Shown here: one piece after another, positions 31,532 to 43,500 of the stretch
How the letters are laid out: each line of letters begins with the position of its first letter
How positions within the stretch are numbered: the first letter of the stretch is position 1
Origin: Melastoma dodecandrum
Taxonomy: Eukaryota; Streptophyta; Magnoliopsida; Myrtales; Melastomataceae
Direction of reading: 5' to 3'
Assembly: GCA_029817715.1 (NCBI GenBank)
Contig: JARUPY010000474.1
Coordinates: forward strand, 7,936,001-8,000,000
DNA: 64,000 bases
Made by a program: the position numbers and the translations under genes
Notes under the pieces: generated by a model
Databases searched by the model: none
What the model saw: the letters and a program-made list of their open reading frames with translations, nothing else
Told to the model about the DNA's origin: nothing

Positions 31532-32600
31532 TGTCAAGGATACCAGAATATTTATCTTGATCAAAAGTTATAGTATATCCTTTGTCACAAAGCTGGCTAA
31601 TGCTCAGCAAGTTATGCTTGAGTTCCGTTACCAACAGAACCTCATCAATGACCATAGAGTCAAGACTTCCAATGGTACCTTTACCAATGACAGAGCCTTT
31701 GCTATTGTCAACAAATTTAATCGGCCCTCCATTCTGTAGAATTAGTTGGCAAAAATTGGATGGGTCTCCGGTCATGTGCCTGGAGCATCCGCTATTCAGA
31801 TACCATTCACTCTCAACAACTTCTATTTGAAAGCAGGTATTAAATTCATTTTGAGTTTCTGTGTGAGTTGTGAGGTACATGAGTGCTTCCTCATCATCAA
31901 AATCATCAAGATCTGCCCAAGCAGCCATTGCTTTCGTGGACTTGTATCTAGGAGAAGGTTTCTCATTTTCTATAAGTAAAGGACATTCTGTTCTGTAGTG
32001 CCCTTTCTTTTTGCATTCATAGCATGTGACCAACTTAGGGTCAATTTGCCTATCATGGCTCTTGCTTCTTTTATTGAAGCGTTTCTTGGAAGCAAACCGC
32101 AGAAGTCGTTTAGCTATCATAGCGAGTTCATCATCCGAATCAGCTTCTATTTCATCATCAGAACCTTCTGTTGGTTCTTCTGATGCTCTGAAAGCTATTG
32201 CTCTCTTTGTATCAGGCTGAGAGGATCTTTCCATCTCATATGATATTAAGGAGCTCATCAACTGATCTAGTCGTAGAACAGAAAGATCTATAGCTTCCTC
32301 TATAGCCGTTTTCTTAGCTTCCCAAGATTTGGGTGGAGCACGCAAAACCTTTCGAACTAGCTTAGAATTTGTATAAAGTTTGCCTAAATGTGTTAAGGCA
32401 TCAACTAGGAGGTTGAGTCTCTGGAACATCTGTTCAACAGATTCATCAGCCTTCATAGTAAAGTTTTCGTATTGATGAATTAAGAAATTCATCTTAGTTT
32501 CTCTTATCTGGTATGTCCCAATGTACATGGTGACAAGCTTATCCCAGATTTCCTTGCCCAAAGTGCAAGTCGAGGACATAACAAGAAACAAAGATATGGA
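31532..32600 (-). pseudogene. gag-pol: Copia gag (C-terminal two thirds) and protease
   Basis: This is the best-preserved frame in the window (open from 32591). It has the UBN2-type gag phrases 'LGKEIWDKLVTMYIGTYQIR', 'YENFTMKADESVEQMF' and 'LRAPPKSWEAK', then the zinc knuckle 'CYECKKKGHYRTEC' (CX2CX4HX4C). The protease follows at 'WYLNSGCSRHMTG', where the family has 'DSG': the catalytic Asp codon is AAT at 31794-31796, consistent with a G-to-A change. 'CDKGYTITFDQDK' ends the normal protein and the frame then runs into the foreign insert. The gag N-terminus is missing. Confidence 0.85.
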
Positions 32601-33100
32601 ATGGGAGATCCAAACGTTGGTCCCCTAGGCGAAGCAGGATACATGTCCTTGGTTTCATATGATGGACCACCTATGGCACCACCTCAGAACCCAATCGTCC
32701 AAACTGGATGGGGCGACGAGCTACAATTCGAGGTCAATGAAGATCTAACCTGTCTGGAGAAAGACACAAACCCAGCTAGGATACAGGATAACAACGACAC
32801 TCATCAAACGGAGACGGACTTGGAGCCCGATAGACTCCTCAACCTATCTTCGTCAAATGAAGAATGAAGGTCCAGATCCGGTAACGAATGTCCTAGCAAG
32901 ATTGGCTGATTATAGGGCATCCAGAATAAATGAGACACGATGTAATGTGTCTCCCCGGGCATGCCAAGACGTTAAATATTCATTCAATCAACAAAGAAGT
33001 CCCTAATACTTCAGTCATTCCATGCGATCCTTTAGAGGAAATAAACCTAGGGACCGCCAATTCACCTCGTGTCACCTATCTTAGTTCGCTCATGAAATCG
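32601..33100 (+). pseudogene. Element A region between gag and RT
   Basis: Here element A resumes. The 88-codon open stretch 32601-32867 ('MSLVSYDGPPMAPPQNPIVQ') and the decayed sequence after it belong to the pre-RT segment by position, but I recognise no protease triad. It ends near 'HSYKDRFAWDYIEMPGLN' (about 33117-33175), the usual lead-in to Tat RT. Confidence 0.45.
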
Positions 33101-33109
33101 TGACATAAG

Positions 33110-33881
33110 AAAGGTTCTTCATTCCTACAAAGACCGTTTCGCCTGGGATTATATCGAAATGCCTGGTCTTAACTAGGACTTGGTCGAACATTGACTCCCA
33201 ACGTATAGCAACTTTAAACCCGTAAAATAAACTCCGAGGAGGATGTCACAGGAAGTCGTCCAGATGGTCTACGATGAAATCAAGAAGTTTTTTAATGTCC
33301 ATTACATCCGGATGGCTAAGTACGTGGACTGGATCTCTAGTATAGTACATGTCATCGAAAAGAACGGAAATATCATTGTGTGCATAGACTTCCGCGATTT
33401 AAATAAAGTAATTCCCAAAGACGAGTACCCAATGCCCGTCGCTGACAACCTTATATGCAAGTCAGTAGGACATGAGGTAGTGTCCTTCATGGACGGATAC
33501 TCCGGATATAACAAAATCTTCATCGTAGAAGAAGACGTGCATAAAACAACATTCGGATGTCCTATCGGGATATTCCAATGGGTAGTCATGCCTTTCAGAT
33601 TAAAGAATGTTGGGGCTACGTACCAAAGGGCGGTAAACCTTATTTTTGCCACATTGATAGGGAAGACAGTCGAGGTGTACATCGATCATGTGGTGGTAAA
33701 GTCTAAAAGGATAAAGGATCAACACATTCATCTAAGCGAAACATTTGAAAGGATGCGGACACATGACCTCGAACTCATTCCATTAAAATGCGCTTTTGGA
33801 GTACGGAAGGGGCAATTCCTCGTATTCCTTGTGCATCAACGAGGGATCGAAATAGACCCTTTAAAACCTCATGCTATTTAG
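33110..33881 (+). pseudogene. pol: Element A reverse transcriptase, catalytic Asp replaced by His
   Basis: Open from 33243. Order of motifs: 'MSQEVVQMVYDEIKKFF', 'VCIDFRDLNKVIPKDEYPMP', 'VVSFMDGYSGYNKIF', 'FGCPIGIFQWVVMPFRLKNV', then the active-site box 'VYIDHVVVKS'. The family has YVDD or YIDD; here the second Asp is His (CAT, 33687-33689). 'FLVFLVHQRGIEID' closes the palm. A stop at 33882 cuts it before the thumb. Without the second Asp this RT could not polymerise. Confidence 0.85.
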
Positions 33882-34276
33882 AACCTCTCGGCTCCTCAAA
33901 GCAAAAAGGAACTCCAGGCCTTTCTTGGAAGGGTCAATTATATACGCCGCTTCATTGGTAATGTGGCATCTAAAACTAGCACCTTCTCAACGATCTTGAA
34001 AGGGTAAGAAAAGGGACAGATAACCTAGACATCGCAACATGAGCGAGCGTTTCATTAATTAAAGAATTATCTTATCAACCCCTTGTCTTAGAGCCACCAG
34101 ATGTTAATGAGCCATGCATCATCTACGTGGCTACATCCCAGTCCGCTATCGGATCCATGTTGGCACAAGAACAATATGCAGTAGAAAGAGCGATTCATTA
34201 GCTGTCTCGCCTCCTCACAGAGAGGGAACAACGGTATCCCCCAACTGAGAAGATTTGCCTGCCAGTATACTACTCG
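33882..34276 (+). pseudogene. pol: Element A RT thumb and RNase H, decayed
   Basis: The thumb phrase 'SAPQSKKELQAFLGRVNYIR' is readable right after the stop at 33882, then 'RRFIGNVASKT'. Beyond about 33990 stops accumulate; phrases equivalent to 'PLVLEPP' and 'VERAIHYLSRLL' recur at 34080-34215. The first RNase H is not continuous. Confidence 0.65.
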
Positions 34277-35089
34277 GTGTTGAAGCTCAGACATCACATC
34301 GGGTCTAATGATGTGTATGTCGTCTCCAAGACTGTCGTTACTAAAGTGTTCTTTAATAACCACCTGCTCACGGGAAGAATCGGCAAGTGGAGCCTTGTGC
34401 TCTCGGCCTATAATATTCACCATAACCCAATAGCTTTGGTTAAGGGCCATGCTCTAGCTGAATTTATCATTCTCTACGGTGAAGGAAATCTCGATTCTTC
34501 ACACGAAGAAGTTCATCCGTGTGAACATTGGACCATTTGGTTTGATGGATCTTCCAATGAAGTTGGAGCTGGCGTGGGCGTCTTTAGCGAGACACCAAGG
34601 AAAGCTGAAACCAGGGTGGCTTGTCGCCCCAACGGAAGAGTAACGAACAACGAAGCAAAGTACGTGGCCTTAATTCTGGCCTTGCAGCTTGCGTTAGACT
34701 GGAAAATGGGAAACGTAAAGATATGCGGTGATTCCCAGTTAGTGATTCAGCAACTTCTAGATCAAAGTGGGTGCTATGCACCTCACCTAAATCAGTACTT
34801 ACGGAAAGCAAAGCAACTCTTCGTAAAGTTAGGAAAGGTCAAAATTGTGCACGTGAAACGGGCTAACTACCTAGCACAACTAGCCTCCAGGTTAATAAGT
34901 GACTCGAAATCGCTTGAAAACAGTACAACTATATTCATAAGCGAGCGACCAGAGTTCCACAATGATAGCGAAGCGAAGGACAACGAGATTCACACCGCCA
35001 ACCTATTTAAAAGAAACAGGATTGGCGAAAACCCGTACGACAATTCCTTGAGGATACCAGCACGAAAGTCGAAAGAAGGATCCGAGTGA
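34277..35089 (+). pseudogene. pol: Element A RNase H tail and second (archaeal-type) RNase H
   Basis: 270 codons stay open. The first part ('LKLRHHIGSNDVYVVSKTVV') is the end of the Ty3-type RNase H. The second RNase H starts at 'WTIWFDGSSNEVGAGVGVF' (first catalytic Asp present) and continues with 'VTNNEAKYVALILALQLAL' and 'KICGDSQLVIQQL' (third Asp present). In relatives the middle motif is 'NNxAEYEA'; here the catalytic Glu is Lys (AAG, 34658-34660). The last 60 codons lead toward integrase and end at 35089. Confidence 0.8.
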
Positions 35090-35843
35090 GCGCTAGGCAC
35101 TACATACTCCTCAACGGGTTCTCTATAGGAAGACTAATGAGGATGTTCTTTTAAGATGCGTCGATCTAGACGAAGCTATTCCAATACTAATGGAAACACA
35201 TGAGGGGCTGTGTAGGGCGCATCAAACATGTATCAAAACAAGCTGGTCAATCAAACGACACAGCTTTTACGGGCCATCAATGGCTAAAAACTGCATTGAA
35301 CTGGCTCAAGCCTGCCAGTCTTGCCAACAATGCAGGCCAGTAAAACGAACCCCTGCTACTGACATGAATGTTGTAGTGAAACCATGGCCTTTTAGGATTT
35401 GGGCACTAGACATCATGGGAGAAATCCACCCTCACTCAAGCAAGGGAGACGCCTATTTACTCGTTGCCACTGACTATTTTACCAAATGTGTAGAAGCAGT
35501 AGCATATAAGTCCATCAACCAGAAGGACGTAATTGAATTCATCAAGAACTTTGTCGTCTACCGATACGGAATTCCTCAAAGCATCGTGATAGACAATGCA
35601 AAGGTTTTCAACGGCGAGCTTATGGAAGAGTTTGCCGAAGACTTTGAGTTTAAAGTGCACAACTCAACCCCGTATTACGCCCAATCAAACGGGCAACCAG
35701 AGGCCTCCAATAGGCTCATAATGCGAGTGACACAGAGGATGATTGGGAGTAACCGGCGCACATGGCAAACCCTGCTTCAGGAGACGCTACGGACGCTCCG
35801 GGTTTACAACCTCAAAATCAATGGCAAGTACTTAAAAAAGTAG
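35090..35843 (+). pseudogene. pol: Element A integrase with ~0.4 kb internal deletion
   Basis: Open 35190-35843. The zinc region reads 'METHEGLCRAHQ' and 'CQSCQQC'. The catalytic triad is complete: Asp in 'WALDIMGEIHP', Asp in 'IVIDNAKVF', Glu in 'SNGQPEASNRL'. After 'ETLRTLRVYN' the text jumps to 'LKINGKYLKK', which in element B lies about 0.4 kb further on, so the GPY-type C-terminal domain has been deleted. The stop at 35841 is the natural end. Position between second RNase H and antisense gene is as in element B. Confidence 0.82.
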
Positions 35844-35949
35844 GTACCAACAATGTGGGAAATGCACAAAAATATCATTTTAAAACGTTTCCCCACGTTG
35901 TGGGGGCAAATGCAACCGTAGTGTGCCATAGGAGGCGAAGAGTACAGCA

Positions 35950-38680
35950 GGCGCTTCGCACGATCCATTAGTCCATTTGCCAGCATTTCCCTTGCCTCAA
36001 TGTCCAGGGCCCCGTCCCACTCCTTCTCCAATGTCTCTCACTCATGGTCGACGGCCATGCGGTCAGCTACTTCATTTGCACGGGCAGCATTTAGGTTTTC
36101 GCTGGTGGCATCCAGATCTTCCTGGAGACGCTGGAGAGCAGCTAACAACTCCTCCCTTGTCTTGAGGAGATTGGCCTCCTCAAGAGACAGCTCGTGCACT
36201 CAAGCAGAAGATGGAAGCGGCTGGAGCAAGGAGGACTTCTTCTCCTCCAACTTCACCTTGAGCGTGAGATCCTCTTGCCGTTCGCTCCACGAGCGCTAAA
36301 GAGATCTATAAAAAAGCGAGAGCATAACCTTCAGTTAATGCAAATCGGCACCCACTCGTCCCAGCTCATCCGTCACAGCTTTTAGGGCGACGAACTCGTG
36401 CTCAGAGCCGACTCCACGCTCGAGAATAGTGATGAAGGAGGCGAGTAGAGAATTCTAGGGCTGCCATGGATATGCTTAAGTCAGACATTAACTTGAGAAT
36501 AAGCCATAGACAACTCCAACAAAGATCCTTCTAGGGTCGCCTATGCTCGGAAGCCTAGGAGGGCTTATGTCACCTGGCCCTTGGGGGCCTTTATTGCCTG
36601 ACTCGAGGAAGGTTTCGTCGCTTGCCCTTCGGGGGCTCCCGTTGCCTGATTGCAAGGAACTTCCACCGCGTCGCTTGAGGAACGCTGGGCAGCTGTAACA
36701 TCATCAACCAAGAAGGCCTCAACTTCATGCCCCGTAGGTGGGGTAGAAACTTCGCGTACCACCTCATTGGAGGGGCTCCTCCGAACTCGGCGCGCTTGGG
36801 TGACCTTGGTCACCCAGCCGGGGAGCAATGTGCACGTCATCAGGAATGTCGTTGACAACAACGAGAGGAACATCGGCAAAACCTTTACCAAAGGAACTGG
36901 TGTCACTCCTAAAACTCCTGTCAAGAAGTAGAATGTATAAGAGTCGAATACCTATCACATTCCCAGAAGATGCTTGCTCTAGAGTGGAACAATCGGTAGT
37001 AACTCGAGGTAGTGTTAGGGGAACAGACCCATGAGATGCTTTCTTCTTCAGGCGGGTTTCTCTTGCAGAGGAACTCGCAGAGAAAGACCTCGTTCTCTTG
37101 ATGCCTATTGTACAAAAAGAGTTGGTCCGTCATCCGAGTACCAATCAAGTGAGGATGAACTTATCTAACATACCCGAGGAGGAGGAGTCATTGCCTGATG
37201 ACCACTTCTTCGAAGGCTTCTCGCTCGGAATGGGAAGTGCTGATGGAGAGTCTAAATTCTTCTCTTGAATTAACCTCTCTAGGTGAGAAAGGGCCTGCAG
37301 CATTCCCAGATCTCGTACCAAGCGCTGGAAAAGAACGGGGATAGGCCACCTGATGGCTCCGGTCTAAGCCGATCCAAGGGGAGGTATGGCAATTGAGATT
37401 GTTCAACCAAGCCAAATCCTATAAGAAATACAATACACTTATCTAGCGGCTGATTCTTACCAAGCACTAAGTAAATCCCAACTTACGGGCGCAGAGTTGA
37501 GGATTGTACAACCCAAAGGACAGGCCACCAAAGTCCACCCACACCATGTCCCTAGCAAAAAGTGATGGGCGAAGGTATTCAATCTTCTCCGGCCGTACTC
37601 TTTCCCACTCTCCTGGGAAAAGGCGCCGGGAAGACACTACACTCGGACTACCGTCCGAATATCCATCCACCAGGGCTTGGATGCAGCCAGTAACACTGAA
37701 GGGAGCCCAGTACTTGGATGAACCCGCTGAGACAACTTCACTTCGAGCATGCATCACGTGGGGATAACGGGTGAAATCCGGGAAGTACAAGGCGATCCAT
37801 AGGTATACGATTCACAAGGACCATCTGTTCGACATCTAGGAAAGTTGGTCGGGTCAATCGTCGCCTGATATAGCCTGCGGTAAATAAAACTCAGCAAAAA
37901 GGGTGCAAAGGCCACAGCCTTCGGCTTGTCTACGTTTTTTGCAGCATCAACGAGGCTGGTGGCCACTCCAATCATGAAACGACTGGGGCGCTTTCCTCGG
38001 TTGCAAAAGATATACTTGGATAACCACTTCAAGTAGAATCCGAACTCCTCCTAGACTCCCCACTTGTTTTGATAAAGGTGTCGGTTGGCCACTTCACTGA
38101 TGCGTTCCGAAGGATTGAACTCCAGGTAGGCACGCTTATAATCAAATCGGAGGGGGCTCGAGAAAGGTTACAACCAGTTAGGAAATAGATATCCTCCAAA
38201 GTGATCGACATCAATCCTTTGAGTAGATAGAAATAGTTGACAATAAGGTTCCAAAACGCTAAGAACTCGGCACACACTGATAGGTTGGGCTTGATGGGGG
38301 AGCGATACACATCGATCCGCACTTTGATCCCCATCGCTTCCCATGCAGCATGCTTCCTCTCCATCCATTTGGGGAACCAATCCTTGTGCGCCTCGCTCCT
38401 TGGGGAAGGAAAGCAACGAAGGTGCGTCCGTGCTGACGGTCCCCATCCTAACGGCTTAAATTCGCTAGTAAAAAAGAACAACCTTTCCTCATCGGAGAGG
38501 AGAAAACGGACCCAGGGTTTGTTGTTTCAACATCTCAATGCCAAAGTCGGACTCTCCCTCATGGCAAGGAAATACATGGTACTGCCGGGACTCGATAAAA
38601 TCATCTCGAAAATTGGCTCCGTCACCCTTTTCATGGGTCGGAGAAGTTGAGGGCGATGGGGATGAAGCACCGGAGTCCAT
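35950..38680 (-). pseudogene. Antisense plant-mobile-domain (PMD) gene of element A
   Basis: It lies between integrase and the 3' LTR of element A on the opposite strand. The likely start is ATG 38680 ('MDSGASSPSPSTSP'). The PMD-type region follows in three frames: 'FKPLGWGPSARTHLRCFPSP' (about 38460), 'LIVNYFYLLKGLMSITLEDI' (about 38245), 'MKWLSKYIFCNRGKRPSRFM' (38032) and 'MVWVDFGGLSFGLYNPQL' (about 37545). Then comes a Ser/Pro/Gln-rich region (36924-36565) and a helical, Leu/Glu/Lys-rich part (36300-36030) that looks like a coiled coil. It matches, block by block, the plus-strand gene of element B at 57741-60580. PMD proteins of plants include host MAIN/MAIL1 and many transposon-borne copies; function in retrotransposons is unknown. 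Frameshifts at about 38485 and 38030 make this copy non-functional. Confidence 0.72.
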
Positions 38681-39745
38681 GGGAGGCTGAGGAAAATCAA
38701 GGTTTCTGAAAGGATAGGGCTTGAAGGAAAAGGGTTCTGTTTGCGTGAGGGGGAAACCCCGATCCTCTCAGAAACCGGCAAGACGGCTAAGGAAGCGTGG
38801 CTTGGCGACCAAGGCCCAAAAGGAAGCGTCGCTTGAAAAGCGATGACGTTTCAAAAGTTAGGGGTGGGCAAGCGAAGAGACTTAAAATGCGCATTTATTT
38901 TCGTTCAAATATGTCCGTTACATGGGTTTGGCTGATAAATGTACAAGTAACGAAACATGAATGACTCAGTAGACGACGCTTCCACTCATTAAAAAATGTT
39001 TTATTGAAGTTCCTACGAGTATTCCAAGATATTCAAAGGTTTATCCAAAGAAGGCAGTTACACACGGTACCCGATTCTTCCCTCTGATGGAGAAGATCAT
39101 TGGCTGCAAACAAAGGCTTCATCATACGATGGAGGCGCAGCTGTAGCAGAAGGGGAGATCCATGGCTTTCATGGGATACCAGGTAGGATCTACCAGAAGT
39201 CGTTAGACTAATGAAACAAGGATCGGACAACGACCCCTTGTGGTTTCTCACCGACCTCAAGGTTTTGTTGTCAGTGAGAAGCGCCAAAAGCTGGCTCAAT
39301 CCAACACCACCCGGGATAATGCGTCGAGGACTTGTACTGGCCTTCTCCCATTCGAGAAGAGGCAAGGTGGAGAATTTGGAAAGCCACTCTCATAAGGTGG
39401 TGGACATAAGCTCTCAAGCATGTTAAGGTGATGGACATAAGTCCTGGGTAGAATGCTGAAGGACGGGAAACTCATAACTTCGTTATTTTAAAGAGTGATG
39501 GCTTGCGATTTGGAAGACAATTCGGGCATCAATATTTATAGCGGAGTTATGAGGGATATACAGCTTTAACATGAGATATCATGACAGAGATCTCGAGGAT
39601 TTCAAACAATTGTTCCGGGGATCTCAATCGATATGCTTCAGGGATATCGACGGTCAAGGATTTATGCTCGCCTGCACACGTTACTAGGCTACATGAGAAT
39701 GAATACTTGGTCGTTTTCAAGGCGAAAGAGATCACTCAGTCTGTC
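38681..39745. other. Element A region between PMD gene and 3' LTR
   Basis: About 1.1 kb without a recognised gene. The minus-strand ORF at 39033-39365 is not recognisable. If the PMD gene is expressed, its promoter should lie here or in the adjoining LTR. Confidence 0.4.
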
Positions 39746-39755
39746 TTGAGGGGGC
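39746..39755 (+). other. Polypurine tract of element A
   Basis: 'ttgagggggc' followed by 'ttata' and then the TG of the 3' LTR. The same arrangement ('aggggg' then 'ctta' then TG) is found, on the minus strand, beside the LTR of element B at 57571-57582. Confidence 0.65.
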
Positions 39756-39760
39756 TTATA

Positions 39761-40520
39761 TGTTTAACAACAGAAATTCTAGGCCACAGATCTCGGCCTC
39801 ATCTGTGGATCAACGGTCCATAATATAGGCCCAAGGTACAGGGAACCCAATAAGGAGATGACCACGGAAAGACACCAGGCGAAGGCTTGCTGGACAAAAC
39901 AGTCATCAAGCGACAGGGTTACCAGGCGACAGGGTATCAAGCAAAGGGTTTGCCGGACGACAAGGGTCAACGAGGCGAACGAGCGACAATCAACTTGGCG
40001 AGCGAGGAAACTCTACGGCGAAGGCCAATAGGCCATGCGGTCGATCAGTATCTGTTAAGGAAGATTTCAGATGGTCTTAGTATTTAGAAGGGAATTGTTG
40101 CCAAATTCACTCAGATGGAAAGAAGATATTCCATGAAGACTGGCAACAAAGGATACATAATATATGTATAATATTTTATTACCGTACATACGTAGGTCTA
40201 GCTTAGTATAAATAGTTGTTCTTAGGCATTGTACACAGACACCTCTCTACAGACGAACATATATTATCATTTTATCTTTCAAGCATTCGTGCGTACAAGC
40301 TCTTTGTGCTCCTCCGTTCTCACTTCCTCCAGAAGGCACCATCGATGGTACCCATAAGTGCTTCTGCTTAAGGGTGTTCGTCCGCTGTCTTCTCCTCTCT
40401 CTCTTTTCATTCATACGGTGACTACACATTCAATGAACCTCGGAGCACTAGTTGCTCGTAGTGCCAGAGATTTACGACATGTTCGGATCCGGTTGTCCGC
40501 GGTCACTTCTGGAGCTAACA
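39761..40520 (+). repeat. 3' LTR of element A
   Basis: It starts TGTTTAACAACAG and ends GGAGCTAACA; 760 bp, colinear with the 5' LTR. TATA box at 40207-40214. It is followed directly by the ATTAG duplication. Confidence 0.93.
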
Positions 40521-40525
40521 ATTAG
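40521..40525. repeat. Target-site duplication ATTAG (right, element A)
   Basis: Identical to 21529-21533. Confidence 0.9.
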
Positions 40526-43500
40526 TACGACAAAATACGCTTACCAAACTCCTTAGATCAATGCAAATTCCTTCCAACTGTTTACAAAAAATTACACAAC
40601 AACGATGAACTTTCACATGTCAGAACATACAATATAATAAACTTAAATAAATTTAAATGGGTATTTGGTACCTTATAATATATACTGCAAGTAACTATTA
40701 ACAAATAATACTTAAGGTATTCTCCATTACGCTCACCTACATATATTTATGGTTAGTGTAATCTGGTTTTGACGATGACAAAGGTCGAGTATTGTTGATG
40801 TGTTATTTTAGTATACAGGGAAAGAGACCTTCAAGTTGTAGAAAGTTATCTAAGCAATCGAAAAGGGTTATGTGGAGCACCTAAATGGATAAAAGAATTT
40901 AAGTCTCATAAGTGGCGTTTTGAGCACTAGATCACTCACTCATATCCAATATATCTATTGCAAACATAAGTATTTATGTTATATGAACTATAACTATCCT
41001 TACTAGAGTACTTATAACAACTATAATATAACGATTTTATAGATGACGATTTTTTTGTTGGAGATCGTTTCATATGCGAGCACTAAAGGATAATTATTCT
41101 ATATGATTTAATATTAATTCTTATTGAATTAACTCATAAATAAAGTACAGGTTCATTCGTGGAAATGACTTGCTTGGCAAATTCACTCATTGGTGTTTTG
41201 GAAAGATATCTTCGATATGTTTCCTAAACTTGAGGGATACTTTCATTATGGAAATTGGCAATATTATTATCAGGTTATAATCTATTATATATGGTGAGAA
41301 TAAAATTAGAGATGAGAACATTTCAGAATGTAATCACCGTGTGCTCCTAGTAGTTGCGACACGCTAATCCCAAAAGTCAATTTTACATATATAGAAAGTA
41401 TCGATTCTGTTGAAACAGAATACAACATCAGTGCGGAATAAACTTTATCCTTAACCATTTGTTTAGTTTGTTAAACTCTTATATGATCAATAAATGATTA
41501 TCTTTAGATTGTTTTTTAAAGTTATTTTACATTATCAAATCGGGGAACACAATGGCAATAAATCATCTAGCCGTTGTAATCAACTTGGGAATGCTTCATT
41601 AAATCTCTTCCATAAATCCAAGGAAGAAGGCATACCTACAACTTGTTGAATGCTTACAAGATAGTCTTAAGTATTCACCGGTCTAAAAGCTTGCCTAGTT
41701 GTTTTATAATACTATCTTGTATTGGGTTTTAGTCACACGGGAAGGTGTGTAAGGGAAGTCGTAGGCTACGTGGGTCTTACGCAGGAGAGAAAGTCAAAGG
41801 CACAGTGAGGAGCTATGACAGAGTCAGCCACGTGAGGGAGCATGCAAGCAAAGATACAAAGGAGTATTTGTGCATGTATTGTGGTAGCTGCCGGAATGAC
41901 AGCCACAACTGCAGCAGAGAGTTGAGCCAGAGTTAGTCACGGTGCGTAAAATTAAACATGACATAAAAACAACGGCCACATCCTCGGTTTAGAGCTTCTT
42001 TCATCTGCCGAGGTGCACCCGACTCTTCCAGAAGAGCCCTTCACCAACCCACAACCAGTTCGGTCGAACACTTTTCAATGGTCATGGAGCAGCCATGAAG
42101 ACCGAATATGACCCTAGACAACCTCGAAGGAAAGGAAGTTGCATATTGAGTCCATCTTTCGCCCTCGGATACATGATAACGTCCCCTAGATGCCACTCAC
42201 CCATGTCAATACCAAACCAAATCTGAACCCATAGCCCTTGTTATCCCCTCGTCCATTATTGGAAGACAATCATGAAACTTTTCAGTCACACCACACGCAT
42301 CAAATGAGTTGTGCTGTTGTTTTGAAGTTTTTACTTCACCTGTGTAAGTTTGAGGGTGTGTTAAGAGGTGCGAACCATGACTTCTTAACTTCATCAAGGG
42401 AGACAATGATAAGTAACCCATATCACTTCATTACCCATATACAAGGCGCAATCGCATGATTAGACACATCTCGTAATGTATGTTTGGCCAATTGTCGGTC
42501 TTGCCGGTAGGTATACTTCACGGTGAGGTCCTTTGGCTCCTATTCGTCTTCGTTATAGCTCATGGGAGCACAACCTGATTCACCTTGTCTTGTTCCCATG
42601 TACCTCGGTTGGTCTAGACACATACGAGCCTCGAAACAAGTCCCTAACTTTGTCTATGTGCTTTTGGAGCCCGCACACTTATCAAGTCTCATGACCATAT
42701 AGATAGAGCTTGCATGGGCATCACCCGGTTCCTTCCACTTCCCCTTTTTTAAGTTGTCTCTTCGCTTCTCCCATGTTGGCTTTCACTCCTCTTGGGGATT
42801 GACGCTGACAGGAAAAAATCGAGTAGGCTTAATTATGAAGAATTGAAAGACTAACTCTAATACTCTTTACTGCTCCTCAACGCTAGCTGACGAGTCGACT
42901 GAACGACAAGAGAAGGCAAATCTGATCGAAACAATTCCCATGAGTGTAAATCTTGAATAGTGACTTTGCTAGGGAATGTAACTTTGGATAAGGGTATTAC
43001 TCTGCACTATGGCAACCGCTTTGAAAGTGAGGGGGTTCACAGAAACGTTTGCCACCCAGTCATAGGGAATTGTGGAGTTAATTATTGTTGGCAATGCAGG
43101 AAGTCTTGGTGATGAGCCAAGTATGTTGGACACCGCCTAGAGAGAGACTTTCAACCGGGCCTTGTGGAGTGAATCACTGTTCGAAGTATAGAAAGTCTTG
43201 CTGAGGAGTCAAGCGTGCAGGACACCATTAGAATGAGCCATCTAACAACCCACTAGATGGCCTTCAAGAGTTAATCATTGTTCGTAAAGTAGGACCTCAA
43301 ACCACATAGCATGTCGACTCAATCGCGTCTGCTGTGAATAACTTCAACCATGGGGATTGTTATGATAACTATTGTTCTCATTATAGATACCCAACCAAAG
43401 GGCTTATGGAGTTAGACACTAGTTATTCAGCACCAACCAATTGTGATGGGTGCAATGGCTGCTCGAGTAACTTCTGTCCGAATCATGTCAATGTGATTTG

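Larger units (their letters stand above)
24455..32600 (-). mobile_element. Nested SIRE/Maximus-type Ty1/copia element, copy 2 (5'-truncated, RT deleted)
   Basis: Read on the minus strand: gag (N-terminus missing), protease, integrase, the last few codons of RNase H, an envelope-like ORF and the 3' LTR. RT and most of RNase H are deleted, and the 5' LTR and start of gag are missing at the right junction near 32600, where element A resumes abruptly. The order and the extra ORF between pol and LTR are diagnostic of SIRE-type elements. A 370-bp foreign insert lies at 31161-31531. No target duplication can be checked because one end is lost. Confidence 0.88.
21534..40520 (+). mobile_element. Element A: full-length Tat-lineage Ty3/gypsy retrotransposon with nested copia
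   Basis: It is bounded by 759-bp and 760-bp LTRs (TGTTTA...AACA) and a perfect ATTAG duplication. Internal order is primer-binding site, gag, [nested copia about 24455-32600], RT, RNase H, second RNase H, integrase, antisense plant-mobile-domain gene, polypurine tract, 3' LTR. Total span is 18,987 bp; without the nested copia about 10.8 kb. The protease region is missing at the nest junction. The LTRs differ at about 14 positions in the first ~125 bp by hand count, so the insertion is old. All coding regions are damaged. Confidence 0.93.

Noticed and set aside
35950..38680. PMD gene as an ordinary host gene captured once
   Set aside because: A homologous gene sits at the same place and orientation in element B, and the element A copy lies within LTRs with target duplications.
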